Shown here: positions 1 through 8,430 of the stretch, in pieces
Layout of the letters: each line of letters begins with the position of its first letter
Numbering within the stretch: the first letter of the stretch is position 1
From: JAAAOH01 sp041686235
GTDB lineage: Bacteria; Spirochaetota; Spirochaetia; DSM-27196; PWMO01
NCBI GenBank assembly: GCA_041686235.1
Contig: JAWLED010000029.1
Span: 1-27,688 of the forward strand
Direction of reading: 5' to 3'
Length of the DNA stretch: 27,688 bases
The notes under the pieces: generated by a model
Told to the model about the DNA's origin: nothing
What the model saw: only the letters and a program-made list of their open reading frames with translations
Database searches by the model: none
Position numbers and translations under genes: made by a program

Positions 1-72
1 CTGGGGCGGAGCCTGCGGTTGGGGCTGGGGCGGAGCCTGCGGTTGGGGCTGGGGCGGAGCCTGCGGTTGGGG
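1..72. repeat. 24-bp tandem repeat, three copies, in the TPR gene
   Basis: Three identical 24-bp units occupy 1-24, 25-48 and 49-72, and a diverging fourth begins at 73. The unit length is a multiple of three, so on the minus strand it encodes an eight-residue Pro/Gln/Ala repeat in frame. The array continues past the window edge, so its full copy number cannot be seen. Confidence 0.95.
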
Positions 73-2019
73 CTGGGGTTGTTGTCCCGCCGGCGGCGAC
101 GGGGGCTGCTGGTAGTGCGGCTCTGACTCGTTGTTCCAGGGCGAGGCGCCGGGATATTCCGGCGGCGGATATCTCGGCGGGCTCGACGGCCCTGCCGCCT
201 GGGAAAGCGGTTGTCGATCACCGCGTTCCTCTTCAGCCATCCTCAACAGGGAGGGATAGTGCTCATGGGCCGAGAGAGCCTCCCAGTCGGGCTGTTCTTC
301 GAGCTCGTCTTCCTCGGGCTCCTCCTCTTCCTCGAGCGTAAATTGCATCTCGCTGAAATCGATGATCGGAACGGATTCTTCCTCGAGCCCGGCAAACTCG
401 TCCATTTCCATCTTTTCGCGAGCTTCTTGCGCTTCGCTTTCTTCAGCTTCTCCGGCCAGCCGACCGAGCTTCTCGAGGTTCTTTTGCCACGCCTCGTTAT
501 AGTCGGACTCATACCGCGCGACGATGTCTTCATAGATTGCCAGACTCTCGTTAATGGCTGATAAGTCCTCGGAGCTTGCCCGGTTGCCCTGAAGACTGAT
601 CAACTCTTCGGCCGAAGCCAGCGCGTCATCGCGGTTTCCCTGAGCGCGGTGCGCGCGCGCCAAATGCGAGAGCACCGACCCGTTATCCGGGTACTCACCA
701 CGCAGCTTCTGCAGCAGGCTCACCGCCCGGTCACCTCTGCCCCGAGCAATAAGGATATCCGCTCGCAAGAGATGACCGTTGGGATCGTCGGGCACGTGTT
801 CGAGATACTGTTTGAGCTCCTGTGCAGCTTCTTCGTATCGTTCGGCATCTACCAGATGCCGGGCCAATTCGAGGCGATGGGCGTGATGGTCCGGGGTCGT
901 TTGTTCGAGACGCTCAAAAAGCTCCCGCGCTTCTTCCTCCCGCCCTGCACGGAAAAACACCATGCCCAAGAGGTGCAACGCGTCCGGATCATCGGCCTTC
1001 TGCTCGAGAAGTGTGTTGAGCTCCTCCTCGGCCTCACTGAGGCGGCCTTGGTCGCTAAGGCTTTCGGCAAGCGCTAAGCGAAAATCGGAACGATCTTTGA
1101 ACGCGTCGACCACTTCTCTGAGGATTTCAGGAGCGTCCTCTCGGTCGGTTCGTCCGCGAAGCGTGCGCACGAGGTTGCTCGCTGCGTGCTCGTAGTGTGG
1201 ATCGATCCGCACCGCCTCACGGAGGTGATTCACGGCGGCGGCGTGTTCACCGCGCTTGATTTGAATCGTTGCTGCGTTGTTATGCGCCACGGCGTTTTCG
1301 GGGTCGATTCTCAGAATCTCGTTATACGCCCCTAACGCCTCCCCGAGCCGCTCGAGGCGTTCGAGCACCACTCCCCGGTTGTTGAGCGCGTTCACCCATC
1401 CGGGTCGGCTTCGCAGAGCCCGCTCAAATGCCGCAGCGGCACCTTCGAGGTCCCCCTCGCGCTCCTGTGCCAAGCCGACATTATAGTGAAGCCCCGGATG
1501 ATTGGGGTCGTAGTAAAGGCCTCGCTCGAAGATCTCCCGCGCGCCGCTATGATCACCCTGACCGGCGAGCAAGTTGCCGAGATTATTGTAGGCAGGCAGA
1601 AACGCCGGGTCGAGTTTGACGGCTTTCTTATACTCCGCCACAGCCTCATCAATGTCGCCGGCAACTTTGTAGAGATTTGCAAGATTGTAATGCAAGTCGG
1701 CGCGCGAGTTGTCGAGCGCAATCGCCGAACGCACAGCCTGTACCGCATCCGAGAGACGGTTGAGCCTGCGGTAAACGATGCCGAGGTTGTTGTAGGCTTC
1801 CACGTTCTGCTGGTCGTACTCTACTGCCTTTGAGAACTCACGTGCGGCCGCACGCTCTTGGCGCTGTTGGGCCAACACCGAGCCCAATAGGACATGAGCC
1901 TGGACGTCCTCGTCGTTTTTGGCGAGATACGGCTCGAGAATCTTGCGCGCGGCATCGTAGTCGCCTATCTTGTAGTTGTTTCGGGCTCGCACTAGAACTG
2001 AATCGGGCTGCACATTCAT
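1..2019 (-). CDS. Large tetratricopeptide-repeat (TPR) protein, C-terminus cut by window edge
   Basis: An open frame of 673 codons runs from an ATG at 2019 to the first base of the window without a stop. Residues from about 5 to 480 form many consecutive 34-residue TPR units, with repeated patterns such as AYNNLG, LHYNLANLYK and A..A..P/D at the expected spacing, so this is very probably a protein-protein scaffold. After the repeats comes a strongly acidic stretch rich in Glu, then a Pro/Gln-rich tail made of an eight-residue repeat (APPQPQPQ). No signal peptide is visible at the N-terminus, so it is probably cytoplasmic, although TPR proteins of spirochaetes may also associate with the envelope. 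The start overlaps the stop of the upstream LamG gene as ATGA, indicating translational coupling. The partner is unknown. Confidence 0.85.
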   Translation of the reverse strand, partial: MNVQPDSVLVRARNNYKIGDYDAARKILEPYLAKNDEDVQAHVLLGSVLAQQRQERAAAREFSKAVEYDQQNVEAYNNLGIVYRRLNRLSDAVQAVRSAIALDNSRADLHYNLANLYKVAGDIDEAVAEYKKAVKLDPAFLPAYNNLGNLLAGQGDHSGAREIFERGLYYDPNHPGLHYNVGLAQEREGDLEGAAAAFERALRSRPGWVNALNNRGVVLERLERLGEALGAYNEILRIDPENAVAHNNAATIQIKRGEHAAAVNHLREAVRIDPHYEHAASNLVRTLRGRTDREDAPEILREVVDAFKDRSDFRLALAESLSDQGRLSEAEEELNTLLEQKADDPDALHLLGMVFFRAGREEEARELFERLEQTTPDHHAHRLELARHLVDAERYEEAAQELKQYLEHVPDDPNGHLLRADILIARGRGDRAVSLLQKLRGEYPDNGSVLSHLARAHRAQGNRDDALASAEELISLQGNRASSEDLSAINESLAIYEDIVARYESDYNEAWQKNLEKLGRLAGEAEESEAQEAREKMEMDEFAGLEEESVPIIDFSEMQFTLEEEEEPEEDELEEQPDWEALSAHEHYPSLLRMAEEERGDRQPLSQAAGPSSPPRYPPPEYPGASPWNNESEPHYQQPPSPPAGQQPQPQPQAPPQPQPQAPPQPQPQAPPQ

Positions 2020-3518
2020 CTCCCAAGACGCGACGGTCGCGCCGTCACCTCAGAGGATAACACGCTCGTACCGTCCTTGCTTGATTCGTCTCTCGAGGCG
2101 ACGGCAAAGAAATATAACGTTCCGTTTTCGAGTCCGTCGATGGTAACTTCATTGGTGTTCCCAATTGACACCGGAGAGTCGCCGATCTCGGCGCCGCTGC
2201 CGAAATAGCGTCCCGAACGCGTGCCGTAGAACACCTCATAGCCGGTGAGGTCGCTCTCGGCGGCTCCTCTCCAGATCAACGTCACTTCTCCGTCTCCGGG
2301 AATAGCCACCAGATGCGTCGGAGGCGACGGCGGGGTGTCGGGTCGATAGCTGATCTGCATGTTCATCAGGCGCGGGCCTTCGCGACGCTCGCCGTCGGGA
2401 TAGAGCTCCGCCCTCAGCTGAACGAATCGGGTCTGAATCGGCTCGTCGAGCTCCTTTCCCGGCTCGAAGGGAATCCAGTCGGAACCGGGATCAGCGTTTT
2501 CGAGCTCCAAGCGCTCCTCGGCCGTCCGATAGTAGAAGTGCACCGCGGAGGACTCGGGCATGGCGGATTCAGCGTCAAAGCCGGTGACCCGTGCCCCGGT
2601 CGATTCGAGGTCTAACGGGCGAGTCACCACCGAGCCGCCGGACGGCTCGTAAATCCCCAGCTCGGGAGGATCGCGGAACGCCGAGGAGAGTCGAAATTCA
2701 TCGAGAAACCCTACAAACGATTTGCCGAGCTCCACCACTTGGTTAGAGGCGTCACCGATATAGGGAACGTAGACCGAACCGCCTTCCGAGCGGCTCTCGG
2801 TCGCATGAGTAACCGCCTCGGTGCGTCCATCCCGCAGGTACTCGAGCAGTCCCGTCCCGCTATTATAGCGAATCATGTGATGTTGCCACGTGCGCGGCAC
2901 GAGATCGGTACGGCTCTCAAGGGAGACCTCGAACTCCTCCTGATCCGGAGGCAGAAACACATTTTCAAACCGCCACTGCAAACGCCGGTCCTTAATCGAA
3001 ACACGTATCTCCTGAGAAACAATCTCCCCTTCGGTATTACGGGCCCCTTCCCAGAGAAAAATCGTTTCCCCCTCCGCCGTCCGAGTCGGGTAGCTCCAGA
3101 ATTCCATCGTAAAATCGCCCCAGACCCGTCGCGGTACGAACAGGCCGTCCGCAACGGCGCGCAGTCGAATGGGACCGTCCTCTCGAGAGAACACACCGGC
3201 TCCGGTGCCGCGACGGGAGACCTTCGTGGTCACCCGCAGCCCATCTTGGACCTCGTATGCCCCTGTTGCATCCCGTCGGCGTGACTCGTCGAAGTGCAGC
3301 AGCATATCGGTGTCTGCGTCAGGATGATAGGCGGCTCCGGCGAGAACGGCTTCGGGGTGATTCCGCCGTCCGGGCCGCAATTCAATGCCGTCCTGAACAA
3401 GCAGACGCCCCCATCCCTCCTCTCCGCCGATGGTGACCGTCTCTTCTTGTGCGGTCAGCGGGACGGAGGCGATGAGTACAATGAGGATGAGCGTTATTAC
3501 GGTTTGTTTTCCAGCCAT
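2016..3518 (-). CDS. Secreted LamG/concanavalin-like and fibronectin type III domain protein
   Basis: A 500-residue protein with an N-terminal signal peptide: a basic start, a hydrophobic core over residues 8-22 and a likely cleavage at LTAQ-E. Residues about 70-285 look like a LamG/concanavalin A-like jelly roll, with FTMEFW, a WQH(H/M) motif and a final FLDEFRLSS strand, which is the usual closing motif of that fold. Residues about 395-495 are a fibronectin type III domain (P..L.A..GDGEVTLIW, TGYEVFYGT, LENGTLYFFAVAS). This predicts a periplasmic or surface carbohydrate/protein-binding role; no catalytic residues are recognisable. It is followed by the TPR gene with a 4-nt overlap and is divergent from uvrC across only 26 bp. 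Confidence 0.8.
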   Translation of the reverse strand: MAGKQTVITLILIVLIASVPLTAQEETVTIGGEEGWGRLLVQDGIELRPGRRNHPEAVLAGAAYHPDADTDMLLHFDESRRRDATGAYEVQDGLRVTTKVSRRGTGAGVFSREDGPIRLRAVADGLFVPRRVWGDFTMEFWSYPTRTAEGETIFLWEGARNTEGEIVSQEIRVSIKDRRLQWRFENVFLPPDQEEFEVSLESRTDLVPRTWQHHMIRYNSGTGLLEYLRDGRTEAVTHATESRSEGGSVYVPYIGDASNQVVELGKSFVGFLDEFRLSSAFRDPPELGIYEPSGGSVVTRPLDLESTGARVTGFDAESAMPESSAVHFYYRTAEERLELENADPGSDWIPFEPGKELDEPIQTRFVQLRAELYPDGERREGPRLMNMQISYRPDTPPSPPTHLVAIPGDGEVTLIWRGAAESDLTGYEVFYGTRSGRYFGSGAEIGDSPVSIGNTNEVTIDGLENGTLYFFAVASRDESSKDGTSVLSSEVTARPSRLGR

Positions 3519-3531
3519 GGTGCTTTACATT
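3504..3531 (+). promoter_or_regulatory. Candidate uvrC promoter
   Basis: TTGTTT at 3504-3509, a 16-nt spacer and TACATT at 3526-3531. The -10 box ends 13 nt before the uvrC ATG and no Shine-Dalgarno lies between them. It overlaps the oppositely directed candidate promoter. Matches to consensus are partial. Confidence 0.4.
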
Positions 3532-3558
3532 AATATCGACAAAGATGGAAGATCACAA
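3530..3558 (-). promoter_or_regulatory. Candidate promoter of the LamG-TPR gene pair
   Basis: On the minus strand TTGTGA (plus 3553-3558), a 17-nt spacer and TATTAA (plus 3530-3535). The -10 box ends 11 nt before the ATG at 3518 with no Shine-Dalgarno. The -35 box lies inside the uvrC coding sequence, so the two divergent promoters overlap face to face. Confidence 0.4.
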
Positions 3559-5350
3559 AGCCTCACACTACGACGAACTCAAAGCATCACTCTCATCCTT
3601 TCCTCCGTCGTCCGGCGTGTATATCATGAAAGACGCCTCGGACCAAGTCATATATGTTGGAAAGGCCAAAAACCTCCGCAATCGCGTGCGTTCCTACTTC
3701 AACGCGGGCAAAGACGTCAAAACGTCGCTTCTCGTGAGCCGAGTCGACCGGATAGAGCACGTCGTCACTCGAAATGAATACGAAGCGTTGCTGCTCGAAA
3801 ACAATCTCATAAAAAAGTGGAAGCCCCGGTACAACATCAACCTCAAAGACGGAAAGACCTATCCGGTCATCCGTATTACCAACGAAGAGTGGCCACGCGT
3901 GTTCAAGACACGCAACATATACCAGGACGGCTCGACCTACTACGGCCCCTTCGCCCACGTCACCCATCTCGACCGCTATCTCGAGCTCGTCGAGCGGCTT
4001 TATCCCCTCAGAAAGTGCCGCGGCCCGATCAAGGCGCGCGAACACCCCTGCCTCTATTGGCACATCGGCCGGTGCGCCGCGGTGTGCGCCGGCAAGACCT
4101 CGAAAGAGGAATACACCAAGCGCATCAACGGGATCAAAAGACTTCTTTCCGGCGAAACCGATGAGCTCAAGGCGGATCTCACAAAGCGCATGGACCAGGC
4201 ATCCCGAGCCCTGGAGTTCGAGCGCGCGGCGGAGTACCGCGACATCCTGTCTTCCATCGATGCATTGGAATCAGAGCAACAGGTGATCGACTTCGACCCG
4301 GACATGCGTGACTACATCGGCTACGCCACCGAAGGAGATCTCGCGACGTTCGTGGTATTTCAGATGCGCGCCGGAAAGCTCGTGGGCACCGATATGTTCA
4401 ACAGCCGGGTGTTCGGCTCCGAGGAGGAAAACCTCGAGCAGTTTCTGCTGCAGTACTATGGTACAAAAGGCTCGGTGCCGGAGAAGCTCTTTCTGCCCCA
4501 CGTCCCCGATAGCTCACGGCTCGCGCGGTACTTCACGGATCAACACGAGAGGAACGTCACGATCGCTGTGCCACAGGCGACACGAGACCAATCCATACAA
4601 CGCATGGCCGCCGAGAACGCCCGCCAGGATCTCGAGAAGCGGATCCGCGAACGGGGCAACCTCCCGGCGCTGCGCGAGCTCGAGCGCGTGCTTGCCCTCG
4701 CCGCACCGCCGCTTCGCATCGAAGGTTTTGATATTGCTCATCTCGACGGCAAATACCCGGTTGCCGCCATGGTATCGTTCGAGAACGGCGTACCCGATAA
4801 ATCGGCCTATCGCAAGTTTCACGTTAAGCATCTCGAGGGCAATATCGACGATTTTGAAGCCATGCGCGAGGTCGTCGCCCGCCGCTACACGCGCGTCATA
4901 AACGAAAAGCTTCCTCGCCCGGACCTCATACTCGTTGACGGGGGAAAGGGGCAAGTTACCGCGACGACCGAAATCCTCGACTCGCTGGGCCTCAAAGAGA
5001 TCACCGTGGTGGGCCTTGCAAAACGAAACGAGGAAATTTTCACCCGGGAGAGCTCTGAGCCGCTCGTTCTACCGGAGGGCTCCGCACCGTTGCGGGTTCT
5101 CCAGGCGGTCAGAGATGAAGCGCACCGGTTTGCCACCACCTTCCGCTCGCGCCTGCAGCAAAACACCCTCTCACTCGAGACGCTGCAGGGAGTCCCGGGA
5201 ATCGGAGAGAAGCGCGGGCGCCGCATAATTCAGGCGTTTGGATCGCTCGAAACGGTCGCGGAGACCCCGCCCGATGTCATTGCCAAGACTGTGGGGATTC
5301 CCGAAGAGAAGGCCGCCGAGGTGATACGGGCGATCCGCGACAGCTCGTAG
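3545..5350 (+). CDS. uvrC: UvrABC system protein C (excinuclease subunit)
   Basis: A 601-residue protein of normal family length. UvrC makes both incisions around bulky DNA lesions after UvrA/UvrB loading. Domains in order: a GIY-YIG nuclease near residues 22-100 (GVYIMKD, IYVGKAKNLRNRV); four cysteines at 158, 169, 177 and 181 that match the [4Fe-4S] ligand pattern known in UvrC; a UVR motif around 200-235 for UvrB binding; the RNase H-like C-terminal nuclease (FDIAHLDGK, DLILVDGGKGQ); and a helix-hairpin-helix pair at the C-terminus (VPGIGEKRGRRII). The start at 3545 gives the usual short lead into the GIY-YIG domain. It is transcribed alone and converges on holA. Confidence 0.97.
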   Translation: MEDHKASHYDELKASLSSFPPSSGVYIMKDASDQVIYVGKAKNLRNRVRSYFNAGKDVKTSLLVSRVDRIEHVVTRNEYEALLLENNLIKKWKPRYNINLKDGKTYPVIRITNEEWPRVFKTRNIYQDGSTYYGPFAHVTHLDRYLELVERLYPLRKCRGPIKAREHPCLYWHIGRCAAVCAGKTSKEEYTKRINGIKRLLSGETDELKADLTKRMDQASRALEFERAAEYRDILSSIDALESEQQVIDFDPDMRDYIGYATEGDLATFVVFQMRAGKLVGTDMFNSRVFGSEEENLEQFLLQYYGTKGSVPEKLFLPHVPDSSRLARYFTDQHERNVTIAVPQATRDQSIQRMAAENARQDLEKRIRERGNLPALRELERVLALAAPPLRIEGFDIAHLDGKYPVAAMVSFENGVPDKSAYRKFHVKHLEGNIDDFEAMREVVARRYTRVINEKLPRPDLILVDGGKGQVTATTEILDSLGLKEITVVGLAKRNEEIFTRESSEPLVLPEGSAPLRVLQAVRDEAHRFATTFRSRLQQNTLSLETLQGVPGIGEKRGRRIIQAFGSLETVAETPPDVIAKTVGIPEEKAAEVIRAIRDSS

Positions 5351-5360
5351 ACCGTCTACC

Positions 5361-5388
5361 GGCCCGCCCCCGCACACCTCCGGGGGCC
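5361..5388. terminator. GC-rich hairpin between convergent uvrC and holA
   Basis: GCCCCCG (5366-5372) pairs with CGGGGGC (5381-5387) around an 8-nt loop, in the 39 bp between two convergent stop codons. It has no T-tract on either strand, so it is at best a weak bidirectional terminator. Confidence 0.45.
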
Positions 5389-5389
5389 C

Positions 5390-6457
5390 TCAGTCGTCGG
5401 CCACGCCCCCGAGCTCAACGGTCTCCCCATCGGCCACGATGATCGCGTACAGCAGCCGCTCGAGCAGCAGCTCGTGCGCCCGGGCGGTATACCCGCGTAA
5501 ATCGGCGTCGGTATCGGTCGTGCGAACAATGATTTTTTCGATGGCCTCGGCCGAATACGCGGAGAGCGCTTGCGCGTACAGCCGTTGATTGCGCTTGCCG
5601 CGGATACTCAGCTTACGGCAGGCCTCATCGATGGAATAATTGCGGGCGGTCAGCGTGGCGAGCGAGTGGAGCTTTCGAAGCTGCCACAGCAACCCGGCAA
5701 CGATGGAGGGCGGCGAGTTTTCGCTCGAGAGCAGCAACTTGCGCAGCAGCTCCAGAGCCCCCTCGAGGTCCCGGTCCACGATTGCACGAAAAAGGGTAAA
5801 TACATTCTCGGATTTGCTGTGATAGAGGTAGGTTTCCACCTCCTCCGCGCTCAGACGCCCACCCTCGCCCACGAACAACGCCAAGCGGCCCGCCGCCCGT
5901 TTGAGCTCGAGCGTATTGTTGTCCACGAGCTCGAGGATCAACTCGATCGCTTCCTCATCTATGTCGACGTACTTGCGCCGGAAGAAGCTCGAAACCCAGT
6001 CACGCTTCTGGTTCTCGAACATCTCCCAGAAGATCTTGCGGTTGTCCTCGGGTATGCCCTTGGTCCAGTCTTTCTTGGAGCGCGGGTCCTTTATCCGGAA
6101 CTCGTCGGAAACGAGCACGAGTGTTCCGCTCTCGGAGGGATGCTCGAGATACGCCTCGAGCAAATCGAGGTCCTCTTTGCGCTTCAGCTGCTCGGCGCCG
6201 TGGACGATAACAAGCGTGTGTGACGAAAAGAGGCTGCCGCTTCGCAAAAGCGACAGGGCCTCCTGGATGGGCGTCTCGAAGGCGTAGAAACGGTGCTCAT
6301 CCACGGCGGCCTCCGCGTCCGCACCGCCGGCCTCGCCTCCCCCGCCGGCACCACCGGCAGAGGCCTGCTTCGCGGCCAGCTCGCGGATTCGCCGCACCTC
6401 TTTCGCCTTCTCGCCCTGCTCAGGGCCGAGAAGCAGATACACGGGGACCTTGCTCAT
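5390..6457 (-). CDS. holA: DNA polymerase III delta subunit (clamp-loader)
   Basis: A 355-residue protein whose fold features match HolA, the subunit that opens the beta sliding clamp: an N-terminal MSKVPVYLLLGPEQ start, the LVIVHGAEQLKRKEDL segment, the NTLELKRAAGRLALF motif typical of the second domain, the ENVFTLFRAIVDRD helix and a C-terminal collar-domain helical region with SIRGKRNQRLYAQA. Residues 32-52 form a Gly/Ala/Glu low-complexity insert between the first helix and the next strand, which is not normal for this family. It starts 6 nt after lexA and is the last gene of the long minus-strand array. Confidence 0.85.
   Translation of the reverse strand: MSKVPVYLLLGPEQGEKAKEVRRIRELAAKQASAGGAGGGGEAGGADAEAAVDEHRFYAFETPIQEALSLLRSGSLFSSHTLVIVHGAEQLKRKEDLDLLEAYLEHPSESGTLVLVSDEFRIKDPRSKKDWTKGIPEDNRKIFWEMFENQKRDWVSSFFRRKYVDIDEEAIELILELVDNNTLELKRAAGRLALFVGEGGRLSAEEVETYLYHSKSENVFTLFRAIVDRDLEGALELLRKLLLSSENSPPSIVAGLLWQLRKLHSLATLTARNYSIDEACRKLSIRGKRNQRLYAQALSAYSAEAIEKIIVRTTDTDADLRGYTARAHELLLERLLYAIIVADGETVELGGVADD
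6302..6364 (-). repeat. Gly/Ala-rich insert tract in holA
   Basis: Encodes residues 32-52 of HolA, in which Gly, Ala and Glu dominate (GGAGGGGEAGGA). It resembles the glycine-rich tracts in the DUF4390-like, lptA, MbhE-like and mrpD genes of this window. Confidence 0.6.
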
Positions 6458-6463
6458 AGCTCT

Positions 6464-7069
6464 TTACTCGTAGCTTCTGATGAGGTGCACCAGCTTTCCC
6501 AGCAGCCGTACATCCTGGGTATAGATCGAGGGGTAGGCGGAGTTCTCGGCCTCCAGACGCACTCGGTTCTTTTCCTTGTAGAAGCGCTTGAGCGTCACCG
6601 CCTCATCGACCATCGCCACCACGATTTCCCCATTGTCGGCGACGCTCTGATAGGCAAACACCCCTACATCCCCGCTGTAAATACCGGCTCCCTCCATGCT
6701 GTCGCCGCGAATCTGGAGGGCAAAGTACTGCTTGTTGCCGAGCAACTCCTGCGGAAGCCGTAACTCACCTTCGTGGTTTTCATCGGCAAACAACGGCCGC
6801 CCTGCTGCAACACGCCCGAGAAGCGGGATGGAGATGAGTGAATCGTCGTCCGGCTCCTCGGACTCGAGTATTTCGATAGTCCGCGACCGATTGGTATTCA
6901 ACCGGATATACCCTTTTCGCTCGATTGCCTTCACATGGTCATAGGCACCTTTCACCGAAATACCAAAGTTAGTTGCGATTTCGCGAATCGTAGGTGGGTA
7001 CTTATGCCGTGAGACAAAGCCCTTTATGAAGGTCAGAACCTCCTGCTGACGCTTGGTTATGTCCTTCAT
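6464..7069 (-). CDS. lexA: LexA repressor / autocleaving SOS regulator
   Basis: A 201-residue protein of standard LexA length. Residues 1-65 are the winged-helix DNA-binding domain (TKRQQEVLTFI, PPTIREIA). The autocleavage site is Ala89-Gly90 (RVAAGRP). The catalytic dyad is Ser124 (RGDSMEGAGI) and Lys161 (EAVTLKRFY), so self-cleavage stimulated by RecA filaments should work. It represses DNA-damage genes. The start ATG overlaps the stop of the NtrX-like gene as ATGA, so it is coupled to that regulator rather than having its own visible promoter. No LexA operator could be picked out in the sequence. Confidence 0.95.
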   Translation of the reverse strand: MKDITKRQQEVLTFIKGFVSRHKYPPTIREIATNFGISVKGAYDHVKAIERKGYIRLNTNRSRTIEILESEEPDDDSLISIPLLGRVAAGRPLFADENHEGELRLPQELLGNKQYFALQIRGDSMEGAGIYSGDVGVFAYQSVADNGEIVVAMVDEAVTLKRFYKEKNRVRLEAENSAYPSIYTQDVRLLGKLVHLIRSYE

Positions 7070-8430
7070 TTGCTCATCTCTATCCCGAATTTTTTGATTT
7101 TGCCGTGGAGGTTGCTGGGGTAGATCCCAAGCGCCCGCGCAGTTCGGGAGATATTGTAGCCGTTCTCCTCGAGCTTTTGCGAGATGTACTTCCGCTCGAA
7201 CGCATCACGCGCCTCATTCAACCCCATATCCGCATACTCGTCGAGCCCTGAGCCCGGGGAAACCGTTCTCCCGTGTCCAAGGTGTTCGTGTATCGTGTCC
7301 GGACCGATCACCGCCTCATCGCTCATAATAGTAATGCGCTCGATGAAGTTTTTCAATTCCCTAATGTTGCCCGGCCACTCGTAGTTTTGGAGGATCTCCA
7401 TGCCCTCCTCGCTCATGCGTTTCGGCGATTCGCCGTCGCTGGGATCGAGCTCCCGTATAAAATGCCATACCAGGTGGGGGATATCCTCGGGTCGCTCGCG
7501 AAGCGGCGGCACATGAATAGGAATCACGTTGAGACGGAAGTACAGGTCTTCACGGAAATTGCCGGCAGCAATCTCGCTCTGAATGTCGCGGTTCGTCGCG
7601 GCAATGACCCGCACGTCAACTTCGAGGCTTTTCTCTCCGCCGACACGCTCAAAACGCATTTCTTGAATGACCCGAAGCACCTTTGCCTGGGCACTCAACG
7701 ACATGTCGACGATTTCGTCGAGAAAAAGCGTTCCTCGGTCGGCCATTTCAAACTTGCCCCGCCGGCGGTTTACCGCGTGGGTAAAAGCCCCTTTCTCGTG
7801 GCCGAAGAGCTCACTCTCGATCAAGTTGTCCGGGATTGCCGCGCAATTCACCTCCACAAACGCCTTGTCTGCGCGCTCACTGCGCAGATGCACGTGCCGA
7901 GCCACGAGCTCTTTGCCGACGCCGTTCTCCCCGGTAATGAGAATCCGCGAGTTCGTCTTCGCCGCCTGCTCGATCATCGACCGGATGCGCGAAATTGCCT
8001 CGCTCTGCCCGAGCAGATCGTTCCGTTGCTCGATACTGTTCTTGAGCGCCTTGTTCTCCCGTCGCAGCTGTTCGAGCTCGAGAGCGTTCTTTACCGCGGT
8101 GACGACACGCTCGAGACTCAGCGGCTTCTCGAGAAAATCAAAAGCGCCGATCTTTACCGCCTTGACCGCGATATCGATATTGCCGTGACCAGAGATGATC
8201 AGAACAGGCGTGTCGGGATAGTCTTCCTTGATCTTTTTCAGGACATCGACGCCGCCCATATTGGGCAGCCAGACGTCGAGCAGAACGAGGTCGATGCTCT
8301 CCTCTTCCATTATCGAGAGGCATTCGGACCCGTCTTCGGCCAACCGGACCTCATACCCCTCGTCTTCGAGGATGCCCAACAGGGCCTCGCGTATCCCTTG
8401 TTCGTCATCGACGACCAGTATCCTGCTCAT
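7066..8430 (-). CDS. NtrX/NtrC-family sigma54-dependent response regulator
   Basis: A 454-residue enhancer-binding protein. The receiver domain (1-120) has the acidic pocket (VVDDE) and phospho-acceptor Asp52 (LLDVWLP). The AAA+ domain (about 140-370) has Walker A GENGVGKE (167-174), Walker B TLFLDEI and the sigma54-contact loop as GAFTHA (214-219) instead of the usual GAFTGA. The C-terminus is a Fis-type helix-turn-helix (NGYNISRTARALGI). I chose the ATG at 8430 because MSRILVVDDE is the normal receiver start and AGGGAG lies about 7 nt upstream; the open frame extends 28 codons further upstream, but that part is family-atypical. It overlaps the kinase gene by 26 nt and lexA by 4 nt. Its target sigma factor, rpoN, is in the same array. 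Confidence 0.92.
   Translation of the reverse strand: MSRILVVDDEQGIREALLGILEDEGYEVRLAEDGSECLSIMEEESIDLVLLDVWLPNMGGVDVLKKIKEDYPDTPVLIISGHGNIDIAVKAVKIGAFDFLEKPLSLERVVTAVKNALELEQLRRENKALKNSIEQRNDLLGQSEAISRIRSMIEQAAKTNSRILITGENGVGKELVARHVHLRSERADKAFVEVNCAAIPDNLIESELFGHEKGAFTHAVNRRRGKFEMADRGTLFLDEIVDMSLSAQAKVLRVIQEMRFERVGGEKSLEVDVRVIAATNRDIQSEIAAGNFREDLYFRLNVIPIHVPPLRERPEDIPHLVWHFIRELDPSDGESPKRMSEEGMEILQNYEWPGNIRELKNFIERITIMSDEAVIGPDTIHEHLGHGRTVSPGSGLDEYADMGLNEARDAFERKYISQKLEENGYNISRTARALGIYPSNLHGKIKKFGIEMSK

Noticed and set aside
1..72. CRISPR array from the 24-bp direct repeats
   Set aside because: The repeats are contiguous, without spacers, and in frame in a coding sequence; no cas gene is present.
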